The notes under the pieces were generated by a model that was not told the origin of the DNA, did not search any database, and saw only the letters and a list, made by a program, of their open reading frames with translations. A program made the translations under genes and the position numbers. Positions 1 through 7,981 of a stretch of DNA of 38,162 nt are shown here, in pieces. The DNA comes from Bacteroidia bacterium (GTDB taxonomy: Bacteria; Bacteroidota; Bacteroidia; NS11-12g; UBA9320), in contig JADHMR010000009.1 in assembly GCA_016779945.1 (NCBI GenBank), positions 1 to 38,162 of the forward strand, in the 5' to 3' direction. Numbering within the stretch: the first letter of the stretch is position 1; each line of letters begins with the position of its first letter.

Positions 1-400
1 TGTTGTACTTAAGCATTATCCCATCTATGAATTTAATAGGGATGTTTCCAGAGTGTTTTAACTCCTCTCTTAATTTATGCGCCAAGTTCTCTAAAGTCTT
101 CTTGTATGCTTTATTTAAAGGTTCATTTAGCTTAAGTGATATCAGTCTGTCAAACTCCTGTAGCTCTGGGCATTCTTTAGACTCTTCAAACTGGTAATTG
201 TTCTTAACTAAATGGTCGTACACCATCTTTGCTAACTGTTCTGTTGCTTTTAGGCGCTTGTTTTCAGGATAGTTATTTGGTTTATAGTCAATGCCTATCT
301 TCTTGGCATTAAATAGTCTGAAACGTTTCTTGTTTAGGTAAAAATCTATGTAGTACTTGCCATCATTCTTTTGGCAAATAGTTGGATATGTTAAATTCAT
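1..400 (-). CDS. Site-specific tyrosine-type integrase, N-terminal part (cut by window edge)
   Basis: This open frame is missing from the ORF track because it runs off the left edge. Reading the minus strand from the ATG at 400-398 gives 133 codons with no stop. The start (MNLTYPTICQKNDGKYYIDF) followed by a YLNKKRFRLFNAKKIG segment resembles the N-terminal arm-type DNA-binding region of Bacteroidota phage-type integrases. The rest, rich in Lys, Glu and Leu, resembles the SAM-like core-binding domain. The catalytic domain with its R-H-R-Y residues would lie outside the window, so recombinase activity is inferred rather than seen. The gene starts about 80 bp from a 3' tRNA-His fragment and points away from it, the usual arrangement of an integrase at the end of a tRNA-targeted element. 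Confidence is high for the reading frame and good for the family. Confidence 0.8.
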   Translation of the reverse strand, partial: MNLTYPTICQKNDGKYYIDFYLNKKRFRLFNAKKIGIDYKPNNYPENKRLKATEQLAKMVYDHLVKNNYQFEESKECPELQEFDRLISLKLNEPLNKAYKKTLENLAHKLREELKHSGNIPIKFIDGIMLKYN

Positions 401-420
401 CTCGGCACTTTTTCGGCATT

Positions 421-444
421 AATTGAAAACTGTTATTTTCAATT
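421..444. repeat. Inverted repeat upstream of the integrase start
   Basis: Perfect 9-bp arms AATTGAAAA and TTTTCAATT are separated by 6 nt. The repeat lies between the integrase start codon (400) and the tRNA-His fragment (481). It could be an operator, a recombinase or excisionase binding site, or part of the integrase promoter. No function can be assigned from sequence alone. Confidence 0.55.
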
Positions 445-480
445 ACCTGTAAGTGCTTTAAAAGCAACACATTATGTGTC

Positions 481-545
481 ATTCAGTTGGTTAGAGCGCT
501 AGATTGTGGTTCTAGAGGTCGCCGGTTCGAGACCGGTCTTCCACC
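481..545 (+). pseudogene. 3' fragment of tRNA-His(GTG), element attachment-site remnant
   Basis: From the D-loop onward this is a good tRNA. The anticodon stem is CTAGA/TCTAG around the loop TTGTGGT (anticodon GTG at 506-508). The T-arm is GCCGG-TTCGAGA-CCGGT. The 3' acceptor strand is CTTCCAC, followed by the His-specific discriminator C73. CCA is not encoded, as is also true of the tRNA-Arg in this window. The matching 5' acceptor strand (GTGGAAG) is absent, and the D-stem 5' strand reads ATTC where GAGC needs GCTC. The gene is therefore truncated at its 5' side. A 3'-only tRNA copy beside an integrase is what the distal junction of an element integrated into a tRNA 3' end looks like. An intact tRNA-His should lie at the other end of the element, to the left of this window. 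Confidence 0.8.
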
Positions 546-548
546 CAA

Positions 549-580
549 CAAAACCCTTCGACAAATCGAGGGGTTTTTTT
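549..580 (+). terminator. Rho-independent terminator after the tRNA-His fragment
   Basis: The arms AACCCTTCG and CGAGGGGTT form a stem with one G-T pair around a short A-rich loop, followed by a run of eight T. It sits 4 nt after the tRNA 3' end and was probably the terminator of the original tRNA gene. That supports this side of the junction being host chromosome. Confidence 0.75.
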
Positions 581-643
581 TACAACTTTTCTTTTTTGCT
601 GTTAGATTTTGTTTAACTTTACTTCAACTAAATTCTTATTATT

Positions 644-1141
644 ATGAAATATTTACAACTACTAATCTTTTTATTTATTGGCTCGTTCACATTTGCGCAG
701 TTTGGTATAAAGGCCAACTATACGTCATATAATCTTAAAGTATCAGCACAGGGCTTGAGCGTGTCTGAGACAGTTGATGGGTTTGGCATCGGATTAGATT
801 ATGCTTTTGAATTGGGTAAAACATCATTAATTGCAGGATTGAATGCTGATTTCCTTTCCGAAGATGGCGACAGTGAAACTGTTATAACCCCTTCTGCTGT
901 TATAAGATATCCAATTGGAGATTCCTTTGGGTTAAGAGGCGGACTAGCTCTTGTTAATTGGTCTGATGTAGAAGACCCAATCAAAGCCTCATTACTTCAT
1001 TTGCCAATTGGACTTGACGTTGGTGTTTCTGAAAAAATATCAATTATTGCCAATTACAGTATTGCTTTAGGAGACAGACTCGATGGTGAAGGAAAATTTA
1101 CAGACAACAATTTTAATATAGGGTTACATTATAGTTTTTGA
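644..1141 (+). CDS. Small outer-membrane beta-barrel protein
   Basis: A 165-aa protein with a clear Sec signal peptide (MKYLQLLIFLFIGSFTFA, cleaved before Gln-Phe). The rest alternates hydrophobic and polar residues with repeated Gly and aromatic positions, for example in GFGIGLDYAFELG, and ends in Phe (NIGLHYSF), as barrel strands recognised by the Bam machinery do. The length suits an 8-stranded OmpX/OmpW-like barrel. It stands alone between two terminators. It is the first gene on the chromosomal side of the island junction, so it is probably resident. Function is not recognisable beyond outer-membrane location. The overlapping track ORF 487-732 is a shadow that reads through the tRNA. Confidence 0.75.
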   Translation: MKYLQLLIFLFIGSFTFAQFGIKANYTSYNLKVSAQGLSVSETVDGFGIGLDYAFELGKTSLIAGLNADFLSEDGDSETVITPSAVIRYPIGDSFGLRGGLALVNWSDVEDPIKASLLHLPIGLDVGVSEKISIIANYSIALGDRLDGEGKFTDNNFNIGLHYSF

Positions 1142-1170
1142 TTAAATCAAACGTAATTACAACAAAATAT

Positions 1171-1199
1171 AAACCCTCGAATTTTCGAGGGTTTTTTTA
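1171..1199. terminator. Terminator between the barrel gene and the S9D peptidase
   Basis: Perfect stem AACCCTCGA/TCGAGGGTT with a 4-nt loop, followed on the plus strand by a run of seven T and preceded by A-rich sequence. It ends the 644-1141 gene. It probably also serves the converging peptidase gene on the minus strand, although the T-run on that side is weaker. Confidence 0.85.
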
Positions 1200-1233
1200 T
1201 TTAAATCTATAAGTTGTTTTTTAAAACGTTAAC

Positions 1234-3636
1234 TTATTTTAAAAACCTTTCCAGCCATTGGTCTTGCTCCCAAATAAGATGAAAAATACTTTCTTTTGCA
1301 CGGTAGCCATGACTTTCTTTTGGCAACATAACAAGCCTAACCGTAGCGCCGAGTCCTTTTAGGGCATTAAAATATCGAATGCTTTGCATGGGGTAGGTTC
1401 CCGAGTTATTGTCTGCCTCTCCGTGCACCAATAACAGTGGCGTTTTCATTTTATCTGCATGCATAAACGGCGACATGGTGTAATACAATTCAGGAGTATC
1501 CCAGTAACTTCTTTCCTCGCTCTGAAAGCCAAAAGGAGTTAATGTTCGGTTATACGCGCCACTTCTTGCAATACCAGCAGCAAACAAATTTGTATGTGAA
1601 AGTAGGTTAGCAACCATAAATGCACCATAACTATGTCCTCCAACAGCAACCCTTTTTATATCAATATACCCAAGTTTATTAACAGCATCAATTGCTGCAG
1701 TTGCATTTGCAATCAATTGCTTTCGGAAAGAATCGTTAGGTTCATTATTTTCTATACCTACTATTGGAAATGACGCATTACTCAAGACTACATACCCTTT
1801 TGTTACCCAATATACAGGAGACCCCCATCTTAGATAAGTGAACTCATTTGGACTCTGAGTAGTTTGTGATGCGCTTGCTTTGTTTTTATACTCTCTAGGA
1901 TATGCCCAAAGTATCATGGGTAAATTTTTTGCAGTTTCAGGCGTGTATCCAACAGGCAGATATAGTGTCCCTGATAAATCTAAACCATCATCTCGCTTGT
2001 ATGTAATAACTTCTTTGTGCACCTCCTCCAAAACTTGATAAGGATTTGAAAAATTAGTCAGTTGTTGCAAAGAATCATTAGCAATGTTGTAGGAGTAAAA
2101 ATTAGGAAATTCGGTTTTAGACTCAAGTTTAATTAACATCTTACTTTTATGGGCATCAAAATCTAAAATTGTTTCTTTTTTGGTGGTATAACTAGAGCTA
2201 TAAATACGTTCACTCTCGTAAGTGTCTAAATTCATTTTATCTACAAATGGAAACTGTCCTTTTTCAGAATAACCATCGCCAGATAAAAATAAGCTCTCCT
2301 CTTTAATGGATAACACATTGGTTCCTAGGGCTCCTTTTTCAGTAATAAAATCTCCGGGGTCGCTGTAAATATCTTGATAATTCCGATCTGAAATAATTTT
2401 TCCTTCCCCTGATGGATTTGAGGGGTTGAAGACATATGTTTTTGTGTTTCTGCTATTCCACCACCTGTCAATAGCAACAGCAACTTTGTCATTTCCCCAC
2501 AAAATTCTTGAAAAACGATTTTTGGTTTTTATAATAGATCGTGCTCCTTTATCGAAAGGCGCCTCCCATTCAAAAACTTCATCTCTAAATTGGACTTCTC
2601 TTGAGGGGTCACCTTCGTCCAAAGCAACTACATAGTATAGCGAGGAGGGCTTGTCATTTCTCCAGCCAAAGTTTCTAGGCCCTTTTTGGGTCGACATAAA
2701 CCCTTTTGGTAATTCTTCAAGTAGTTGTTGCTCCAGTACTACTTTTATAGGCGTAGCTTTTTTACTGAATACTGTTGTTTTTGAAGCAAAACGTCTGTAG
2801 GGAACAATATATGAAAATGGCTTTTCCAACGTTGAGATGCTTACGTAATTCCCGTCAGGAGAAAAGCTAATGTTAGTGTACATGGCATTTGGTAAAAAAT
2901 CCTTAACGGTTCCATTTATGTTAACTTCTGCTAAATGAGAAATGGCAAGTTGTTCAAAATTGTGTTCGTCTGTTGGATTCTTGAGTAAGTCTTGATAGGT
3001 TCTGTTTTGCGCTTTTTTGCCGTTATTTTCTGAAATTGTAGGCCCTTGAGGAATATAAGTATTAGTGTCAATAATCGATAACCGTTTTTTGGGCAACATT
3101 TTGACTAAAAGCCTAGAGCTGTCTTTAAACCAATTTATAACATCGCCCAAGTTTGCGTTTACATTGGCTTGTGTGAGTTTTTTTATTTGGTGTGATTCAA
3201 TATCGATAACCCAAACCTCAACACCATTTTCAGTAGTATGTGTTAGCGCAATTTTTTTCTCATCGGGTGACCAATTGAAATTTGCTAGGCGAGGATTTTG
3301 AGGAAGGCCCTCTACTTGTAAGAGCTCTTTTTTTCCAACCAACTGTATTTTTACGTTATTGTAGTAGGTTGTTCGGCTACCAATATTTGTTCTTGGATTT
3401 ATCCGTAGCCCTGCTAGTCTCATTTCTGTTTCGGAAAGTTCTTGAATGCTTTTATATGTATCGGCATAACGGAAAACCATAACGGTTTTTTTCTCGTTGA
3501 TTAGAACTGATGGGGCTCTTTTGATGTCAAGTAGTGCTAACAACTCATCTGAAGGTGTTTTATAGCTAACGGAATCTTGACTAAATGAAAAAACTACATT
3601 TAAAAAAATAGTCAAGAAGAGGAAAGGGATTCTCAT
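1234..3636 (-). CDS. S9D prolyl-oligopeptidase-family serine peptidase (glutamyl endopeptidase-like)
   Basis: An 800-aa exported serine peptidase that probably cleaves peptides after Glu in the periplasm. A signal peptide (MRIPFLFLTIFLNVVFSFSQ) opens the protein. A long beta-rich region typical of the S9 propeller follows, and the C-terminal ~220 residues form an alpha/beta-hydrolase domain. The predicted triad is Ser669 in GGHSYGAF, Asp742 in HGEADNNSG and His776 in KESHGY. The stretch IARSGAYNRTLTPFGFQ after the nucleophile is characteristic of the S9D group that includes plant chloroplast glutamyl endopeptidase, which is why I prefer it to DPP4-type S9B. The length fits the family. It is divergent from the zinc metalloprotease at 3706, so the two may share a regulatory region of about 70 bp. 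No clear TAnnTTTG box was found there. Confidence 0.92.
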   Translation of the reverse strand: MRIPFLFLTIFLNVVFSFSQDSVSYKTPSDELLALLDIKRAPSVLINEKKTVMVFRYADTYKSIQELSETEMRLAGLRINPRTNIGSRTTYYNNVKIQLVGKKELLQVEGLPQNPRLANFNWSPDEKKIALTHTTENGVEVWVIDIESHQIKKLTQANVNANLGDVINWFKDSSRLLVKMLPKKRLSIIDTNTYIPQGPTISENNGKKAQNRTYQDLLKNPTDEHNFEQLAISHLAEVNINGTVKDFLPNAMYTNISFSPDGNYVSISTLEKPFSYIVPYRRFASKTTVFSKKATPIKVVLEQQLLEELPKGFMSTQKGPRNFGWRNDKPSSLYYVVALDEGDPSREVQFRDEVFEWEAPFDKGARSIIKTKNRFSRILWGNDKVAVAIDRWWNSRNTKTYVFNPSNPSGEGKIISDRNYQDIYSDPGDFITEKGALGTNVLSIKEESLFLSGDGYSEKGQFPFVDKMNLDTYESERIYSSSYTTKKETILDFDAHKSKMLIKLESKTEFPNFYSYNIANDSLQQLTNFSNPYQVLEEVHKEVITYKRDDGLDLSGTLYLPVGYTPETAKNLPMILWAYPREYKNKASASQTTQSPNEFTYLRWGSPVYWVTKGYVVLSNASFPIVGIENNEPNDSFRKQLIANATAAIDAVNKLGYIDIKRVAVGGHSYGAFMVANLLSHTNLFAAGIARSGAYNRTLTPFGFQSEERSYWDTPELYYTMSPFMHADKMKTPLLLVHGEADNNSGTYPMQSIRYFNALKGLGATVRLVMLPKESHGYRAKESIFHLIWEQDQWLERFLK

Positions 3637-3705
3637 GCTTTGCGTGTTTAGGTGTGCTAAATTTATGAAAAACAGTACATTAGTATGATTTTAAATTAAA
3701 TAAAA

Positions 3706-6060
3706 ATGATGCGATCTTCTTTACCTCTTGTGTTTTTTTTCACGTGCACCTTACTTTTTGCTCAGAACGAAAAAAAAGTAAAGGAAAATGAATTAAAAAC
3801 TATTGATGAACTCGTTTCAGGAATGAAGCCTTCCGTAGGATTGCTAACAACCTACTTAAATATTAATAACACCCTTTATTTTGAACTTCAAGATAGTGTT
3901 TTAAACAAAGAATTATTAGTTGTTACACGAATGGCTCAATTACCCGGGAATTATTCTGGTTATCTAAATGCTGGTTCTAAAACATCAGAACGTGTAATTG
4001 TTTTTGAGAAAAAGGGCGAGAGTATTCTAATGAAACAATTGAGTTATTTAAATATTTCAAATAGTCTTGATCCCATCACACAAAGTGTACAAGAAAATAA
4101 TTATCCCCCCATTTTGGCAGCATTTAAAATTAAAAATTCTGATACTGGCCGTTACTTAATTGATGTTTCCTCCTATTTTATGGATGACTCCCCTGGATTC
4201 AATATAGTCAGAACATCTGATAGTGAAAAATTCAAGATTGGAGGTGTCGATAAGAAAAGGAGCTTCATTGATCAAGCCAACAGTTTTCCAAAAAACACAG
4301 AAATTTTGCATACGCTAACCTTTAGTGCCAAAAAACCTCCCGTTGGTAATTTATCGAAAACACTGAGTTTTCAAATAAACCACTCCATAATTGCTTTACC
4401 TGATGACCCAATGCAGGTGAGATATGAAGATAAGCGTGTAGGTTGGTTTACATTAAATAAAATTGACTACAGTTCAAGTGCGTTAAAATCCGACGATTAC
4501 AAAATTGTAAAGCGATGGCGTTTAGAGCCAAAAGACAAATCCAAATATCTAAATGGAGAACTTGTTGAACCCATAAAGCCAATTGTTTACTATTTAGATC
4601 CCGCAACTCCTCTAAAGTGGCGAAAATATTTTAAGATGGGTATTGAAGACTGGAATCAAGTCTTTGAAAAAGCAGGATTTAAAAATGCTATCATAGCAAA
4701 AGATCCACCCACTAAAGAAGAGGATCCTGAATTTAACCCTGAAGATATTAGGTATTCTACTGTTCGCTATGTTGCCTCAACAACTCGTAATGCTGTAGGA
4801 CCTAGCGTATCAGATCCACGTACTGGAGAAATTTTGGAAAGCGATATTATTTGGTATCACAATCACTTAAGATCCTACAGAAACAGGTATCTTTTAGAAA
4901 CCGGTGCAGCAAATTCTAAAGCAAGAGGGCTAAACACTCCTGAAGAAGAAATAGGGGAGATGATGCGAAGAGTGATTTCGCATGAAGTAGGACATGCATT
5001 AGGGCTTCCTCACAACATGAAAGCCAGCAGCGCTTACCCAGTTGATTCTCTAAGATCGGGAACATTTACGCAGAAATATGGCATTGCCACCACAATTATG
5101 GATTATGCCCGATACAATTATGTTGCACAACCCGAAGACAAAAATATTCGATTTATTAGAAAACTCGGGCCATATGATGATTATTCAATCGAATGGGGCT
5201 ATCGTTATTTTGATATGCCATCGAATGATGAACGTGAGGTTTTACGCAAAATGGTTGATGATAAATCATTAGACCCGATTTATATGTTTGGAGGTAGAGG
5301 TAATGATCCAAATGCACAAACGGAAAATATTGGAGACGACCCAGTAAAGGCCAGCAATTATGGAATTTCTAATCTTAAAATTGTAGCTCGTAATCTGATG
5401 CAGTGGACTGTTGAACCTAATGGAAATTATGACGACCTAAGCGAAATATATAATGAACTTTTAGGGGTTTACCGTAGGTACATATATCATGTGCTGAATC
5501 TTGTGGGTGGTATTTACAATACGCCTCACAACAATAATCAAGATGTAGCAGCTACATATGTAAATGTGCCGCTTTCAAAGCAAATGGAAGCGCTAAATTT
5601 TTTAGACGCAAATCTGTGGGATACTCAAGAATGGCTCTTTGCTGAGCAACTGGTATCTCAATTCAAAAACCAAGGCGCATTTGAAGATGTTAAAAATATC
5701 CAAAACACCGCTTTAAGTACCCTTTTGAATTCTAAAAAATTAAATGGACTACTTTCTTCAAATGCTACCTTGTCTGGAACTGGAATAGCAGTTGAAACAT
5801 TGATACGTCACCTGCATCAAACTATAATTGTAAGTACTGTCGCAAAAGATGATTTTCAAAAAAATCTACAACTTACTTTTGCGGAAAGGCTTAGGTCGTT
5901 AGTTAAAGACGAGACGTTACATCCAACTATTAAAGCCGAAATTGACTATATACTGAGTGAAACAAATCGTTTGGCGACTAAAAGATCAAAAAAGGCAACA
6001 TCAGAATTAAAGCCCCATTATCTCTATTTAGCTAAGTTGAGCGTCATAGAAACTTTGTAG
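3706..6060 (+). CDS. Exported zinc metalloprotease (DUF5117/DUF4953-type, HExxH)
   Basis: A 784-aa protein with a signal peptide (MMRSSLPLVFFFTCTLLFAQ). The metzincin-like zinc site HEVGHALGLPH (His426, Glu427, His430, His436) follows the extended HExxHxxGxxH pattern. A Met-turn candidate, ATTIMDYARYN, lies about 35 residues later. The N-terminal region matches the DUF5118/DUF5117 architecture (VSGMKPSVGLLTTYLN, then KELLVVTRMAQLPGNYSGYL). The C-terminal third is helical, as in DUF4953 proteins. Such proteins are common in Bacteroidota and are annotated only as zinc-dependent metalloproteases; their substrates are unknown to me. It ends 19 bp from the convergent M28 gene. With the flanking S9D and M28 genes it makes three consecutive exported peptidases. 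Confidence 0.9.
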   Translation: MMRSSLPLVFFFTCTLLFAQNEKKVKENELKTIDELVSGMKPSVGLLTTYLNINNTLYFELQDSVLNKELLVVTRMAQLPGNYSGYLNAGSKTSERVIVFEKKGESILMKQLSYLNISNSLDPITQSVQENNYPPILAAFKIKNSDTGRYLIDVSSYFMDDSPGFNIVRTSDSEKFKIGGVDKKRSFIDQANSFPKNTEILHTLTFSAKKPPVGNLSKTLSFQINHSIIALPDDPMQVRYEDKRVGWFTLNKIDYSSSALKSDDYKIVKRWRLEPKDKSKYLNGELVEPIKPIVYYLDPATPLKWRKYFKMGIEDWNQVFEKAGFKNAIIAKDPPTKEEDPEFNPEDIRYSTVRYVASTTRNAVGPSVSDPRTGEILESDIIWYHNHLRSYRNRYLLETGAANSKARGLNTPEEEIGEMMRRVISHEVGHALGLPHNMKASSAYPVDSLRSGTFTQKYGIATTIMDYARYNYVAQPEDKNIRFIRKLGPYDDYSIEWGYRYFDMPSNDEREVLRKMVDDKSLDPIYMFGGRGNDPNAQTENIGDDPVKASNYGISNLKIVARNLMQWTVEPNGNYDDLSEIYNELLGVYRRYIYHVLNLVGGIYNTPHNNNQDVAATYVNVPLSKQMEALNFLDANLWDTQEWLFAEQLVSQFKNQGAFEDVKNIQNTALSTLLNSKKLNGLLSSNATLSGTGIAVETLIRHLHQTIIVSTVAKDDFQKNLQLTFAERLRSLVKDETLHPTIKAEIDYILSETNRLATKRSKKATSELKPHYLYLAKLSVIETL

Positions 6061-6079
6061 GTTTTGAAAACTAGTACGT

Positions 6080-7102
6080 TTATTCTTTTAAGCTTAGTCT
6101 TTCCTCGCGGTTTACAATTTCCCATGCGGTATAAAACACAAGTCTAGTGCGTTTTTCTAGAAGGTCATATTCTATTTTTTCTACCGTATCGGAAGGCGCA
6201 TGGTAATCAGCGTGTGTGCCGTTAAAATAAAAAATAACAGGAATATCGTTTTTGGCAAAATTGTAATGATCGGAGCGGTAGTAGTATCGGTTTTGACGAT
6301 AGCGCCCACGCTCAAAAACTTCAGTTGTAGGGTCATTGTAGCGATAGTCTAACTCCAAATTCACATATTTTTTGTTCATAGCTTCTGAAACATCATGTAA
6401 GTCTTGTGAAAGGATGTCAGAACCTATAAGATACATATAGTTTGGGTTGTCTTCGTGCAAACTATCTATGCGTCCAATCATATCAATATTCAGGTTAGCT
6501 ACCGTATTTTCAAGTGGATATACGGGGTTGTCGGTGTAATACTTAGACCCTAAAAGTCCTTTTTCTTCCCCAGTAACGTGTAAAAACAGAATGGAACGTT
6601 TTGGGCGATGTCCTTGTTTAATAGCCTCTTGGAAAGCTTCTGCAATTTCCAAAATGGCAACACTGCCTGAGCCATCATCATCAGCACCATTGTTAACTTG
6701 TCCGTCAGCTTCTACACCAATGTGATCTAGGTGTGCCGTAATGACCAACAATTCTTCGGGCTTCTCACTACCTTCTATGTATGCCAAAACATTATTGCAA
6801 TCAATGGTTTTACTTTCTCTGTATGCATTAAGTTGCATGGGCATGAAGTAATCTCCGTTAGGCATACCACCTTTAATTCCTAGAGCTTCATATTCTCCTT
6901 TGAGGTAATTGATAGCTAAGGTTTCGCCTTCGGTTCCAGTTTCTCTCCCCATAAAATCATCAGAAGCATACGTATATAGATGTTCTTTTAGTTCTTTGGA
7001 AGTAATGGTGTTGCCAAACGCGGTAGGGGTAAATTCTATACTTTTTTGACTGGAGGCACAAGAGAATAAAATTGCACCGATAAGGATAAGAGTGTGTTTC
7101 AT
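6080..7102 (-). CDS. M28-family metallopeptidase, lipoprotein
   Basis: A 340-aa predicted lipoprotein aminopeptidase. The ORF track extends it by 21 residues to 7165, but that overlaps the upstream gene and adds an unlikely leader. The ATG at 7102-7100 gives MKHTLILIGAILFSCASS, a lipoprotein signal with lipobox LFSC, so I chose that start. M28 zinc-ligand motifs appear in order: TAHLDHIG, NNGADDDGSG, TGEEKGLLGS and NLNIDMIGR, with a later His in GTHADYHAPSD. Together they form the cocatalytic di-zinc site of the family. It was probably transcribed with the DUF3050 gene, with a 46-bp gap. The mature protein would be anchored in the envelope and trim peptides. Confidence 0.9.
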   Translation of the reverse strand: MKHTLILIGAILFSCASSQKSIEFTPTAFGNTITSKELKEHLYTYASDDFMGRETGTEGETLAINYLKGEYEALGIKGGMPNGDYFMPMQLNAYRESKTIDCNNVLAYIEGSEKPEELLVITAHLDHIGVEADGQVNNGADDDGSGSVAILEIAEAFQEAIKQGHRPKRSILFLHVTGEEKGLLGSKYYTDNPVYPLENTVANLNIDMIGRIDSLHEDNPNYMYLIGSDILSQDLHDVSEAMNKKYVNLELDYRYNDPTTEVFERGRYRQNRYYYRSDHYNFAKNDIPVIFYFNGTHADYHAPSDTVEKIEYDLLEKRTRLVFYTAWEIVNREERLSLKE

Positions 7103-7148
7103 GACAAAAATTATTATACTGCAATATAGTAGAAAATCCAAGAAAAGA

Positions 7149-7910
7149 TCACACCTGCTTAGCAATAAAATCCCACAAAAGAATCCGTTGTTCTAAGGCT
7201 TGTTTTGCAAATTCTGTAACCTCGTCCCAGTTTTTGGCGTTTGTTCCACATAGTTCATCCATCATTTGTAATGCCATAGGTCCATGTTCGTCACCGTCAA
7301 GTTCTATGTGTCGTTCAAGATAGTAAAGCAAGGTATCTACACTACTTTTTTGCTGGTTAGCTAATCCACGAACTAAAGCAACAAACAAATCTGGAATAAG
7401 GTCTTCTCTACCATAAGTAAAAACACCCGCAATCACATGCACAGGTGCTTGGGTAGCTGTTGTGAGTGAAAAACGAACAAACTCCTTAATTTCATTAGGG
7501 ATATCGGCATGTTCAACAGCATGTTGCCAGGAAGCTCCGTTTTGAATAGCCGATACTAAGCTAGCAATAGCAGTGGTGTCTGCTCCAATTTCTTCCATTG
7601 CCTGCAAGTAAAGTTCATAGTGACTTACAGGACGTCCAGTTGTGTCAACATCACTTTCTTCACCCCAAACGATTTCATTTATCAAGCGTCTGCTTGAAGG
7701 ATTTCCTACGGGAACCCAAGGAAGATCGGTGCAAGTAAGTTTTTGTTGTAAGGCTTTTACTAATGACATAAAATCCCATACCGCAAAAGCGTGGTACTTC
7801 ATGAACACGCTAATAGCTTCAACGGAATTTAGTTTTGAGTAAAGTGGATGATTTAATAGGGCCTCTCTGTAGGGTGCTAAAGTTTTCGTTAAATAATCTG
7901 TAGTTATCAT
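7149..7910 (-). CDS. DUF3050 family protein, haem-oxygenase-like fold
   Basis: A 253-aa soluble protein without a signal peptide, matching the DUF3050 family. I place that family in the haem oxygenase/TenA-like helical fold. Possible metal ligands are spaced along the helices: His40 (KYHAFAVWDF), Glu84/Glu85 (VWGEESD), His97 (PVSHYELYL), Glu169 (TYGREDLIP), and His201, Asp205 and His209 in ERHIELDGDEHG. The last motif and the EE...H pair resemble those of haem-oxygenase-like diiron oxidases, but no activity is established here. The gene is divergent from HMG-CoA lyase (71-bp gap) and followed by the M28 gene. A -7-like box lies 17 bp upstream. Confidence 0.82.
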   Translation of the reverse strand: MITTDYLTKTLAPYREALLNHPLYSKLNSVEAISVFMKYHAFAVWDFMSLVKALQQKLTCTDLPWVPVGNPSSRRLINEIVWGEESDVDTTGRPVSHYELYLQAMEEIGADTTAIASLVSAIQNGASWQHAVEHADIPNEIKEFVRFSLTTATQAPVHVIAGVFTYGREDLIPDLFVALVRGLANQQKSSVDTLLYYLERHIELDGDEHGPMALQMMDELCGTNAKNWDEVTEFAKQALEQRILLWDFIAKQV

Positions 7911-7927
7911 AAGCTATTTTTCAAAAA

Positions 7928-7935
7928 CAAATTTA
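7928..7935 (-). promoter_or_regulatory. Possible -7 box for the DUF3050/M28 pair
   Basis: Reads TAAATTTG on the minus strand, a full match to TAnnTTTG, 17 bp before the DUF3050 start. The only TTG candidate upstream is about 13 bp away, closer than usual, so the -33 element is doubtful. Confidence 0.35.
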
Positions 7936-7981
7936 CCCAAAACCGTAGCAATTACCTTTAAGTATTTGTTATTTTTGAAAC

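Noticed and set aside
472-545. A complete, merely divergent tRNA-His
   Set aside because: The bases where the 5' acceptor strand should be (TTATGTG) do not pair with CTTCCAC, and the D-stem has a mismatch; only the 3' part is tRNA.
487-732. An 81-aa plus-strand ORF starting in the tRNA region
   Set aside because: It reads through the tRNA-His fragment and its terminator and overlaps the signal peptide of the real gene at 644 in another frame; composition is not protein-like.
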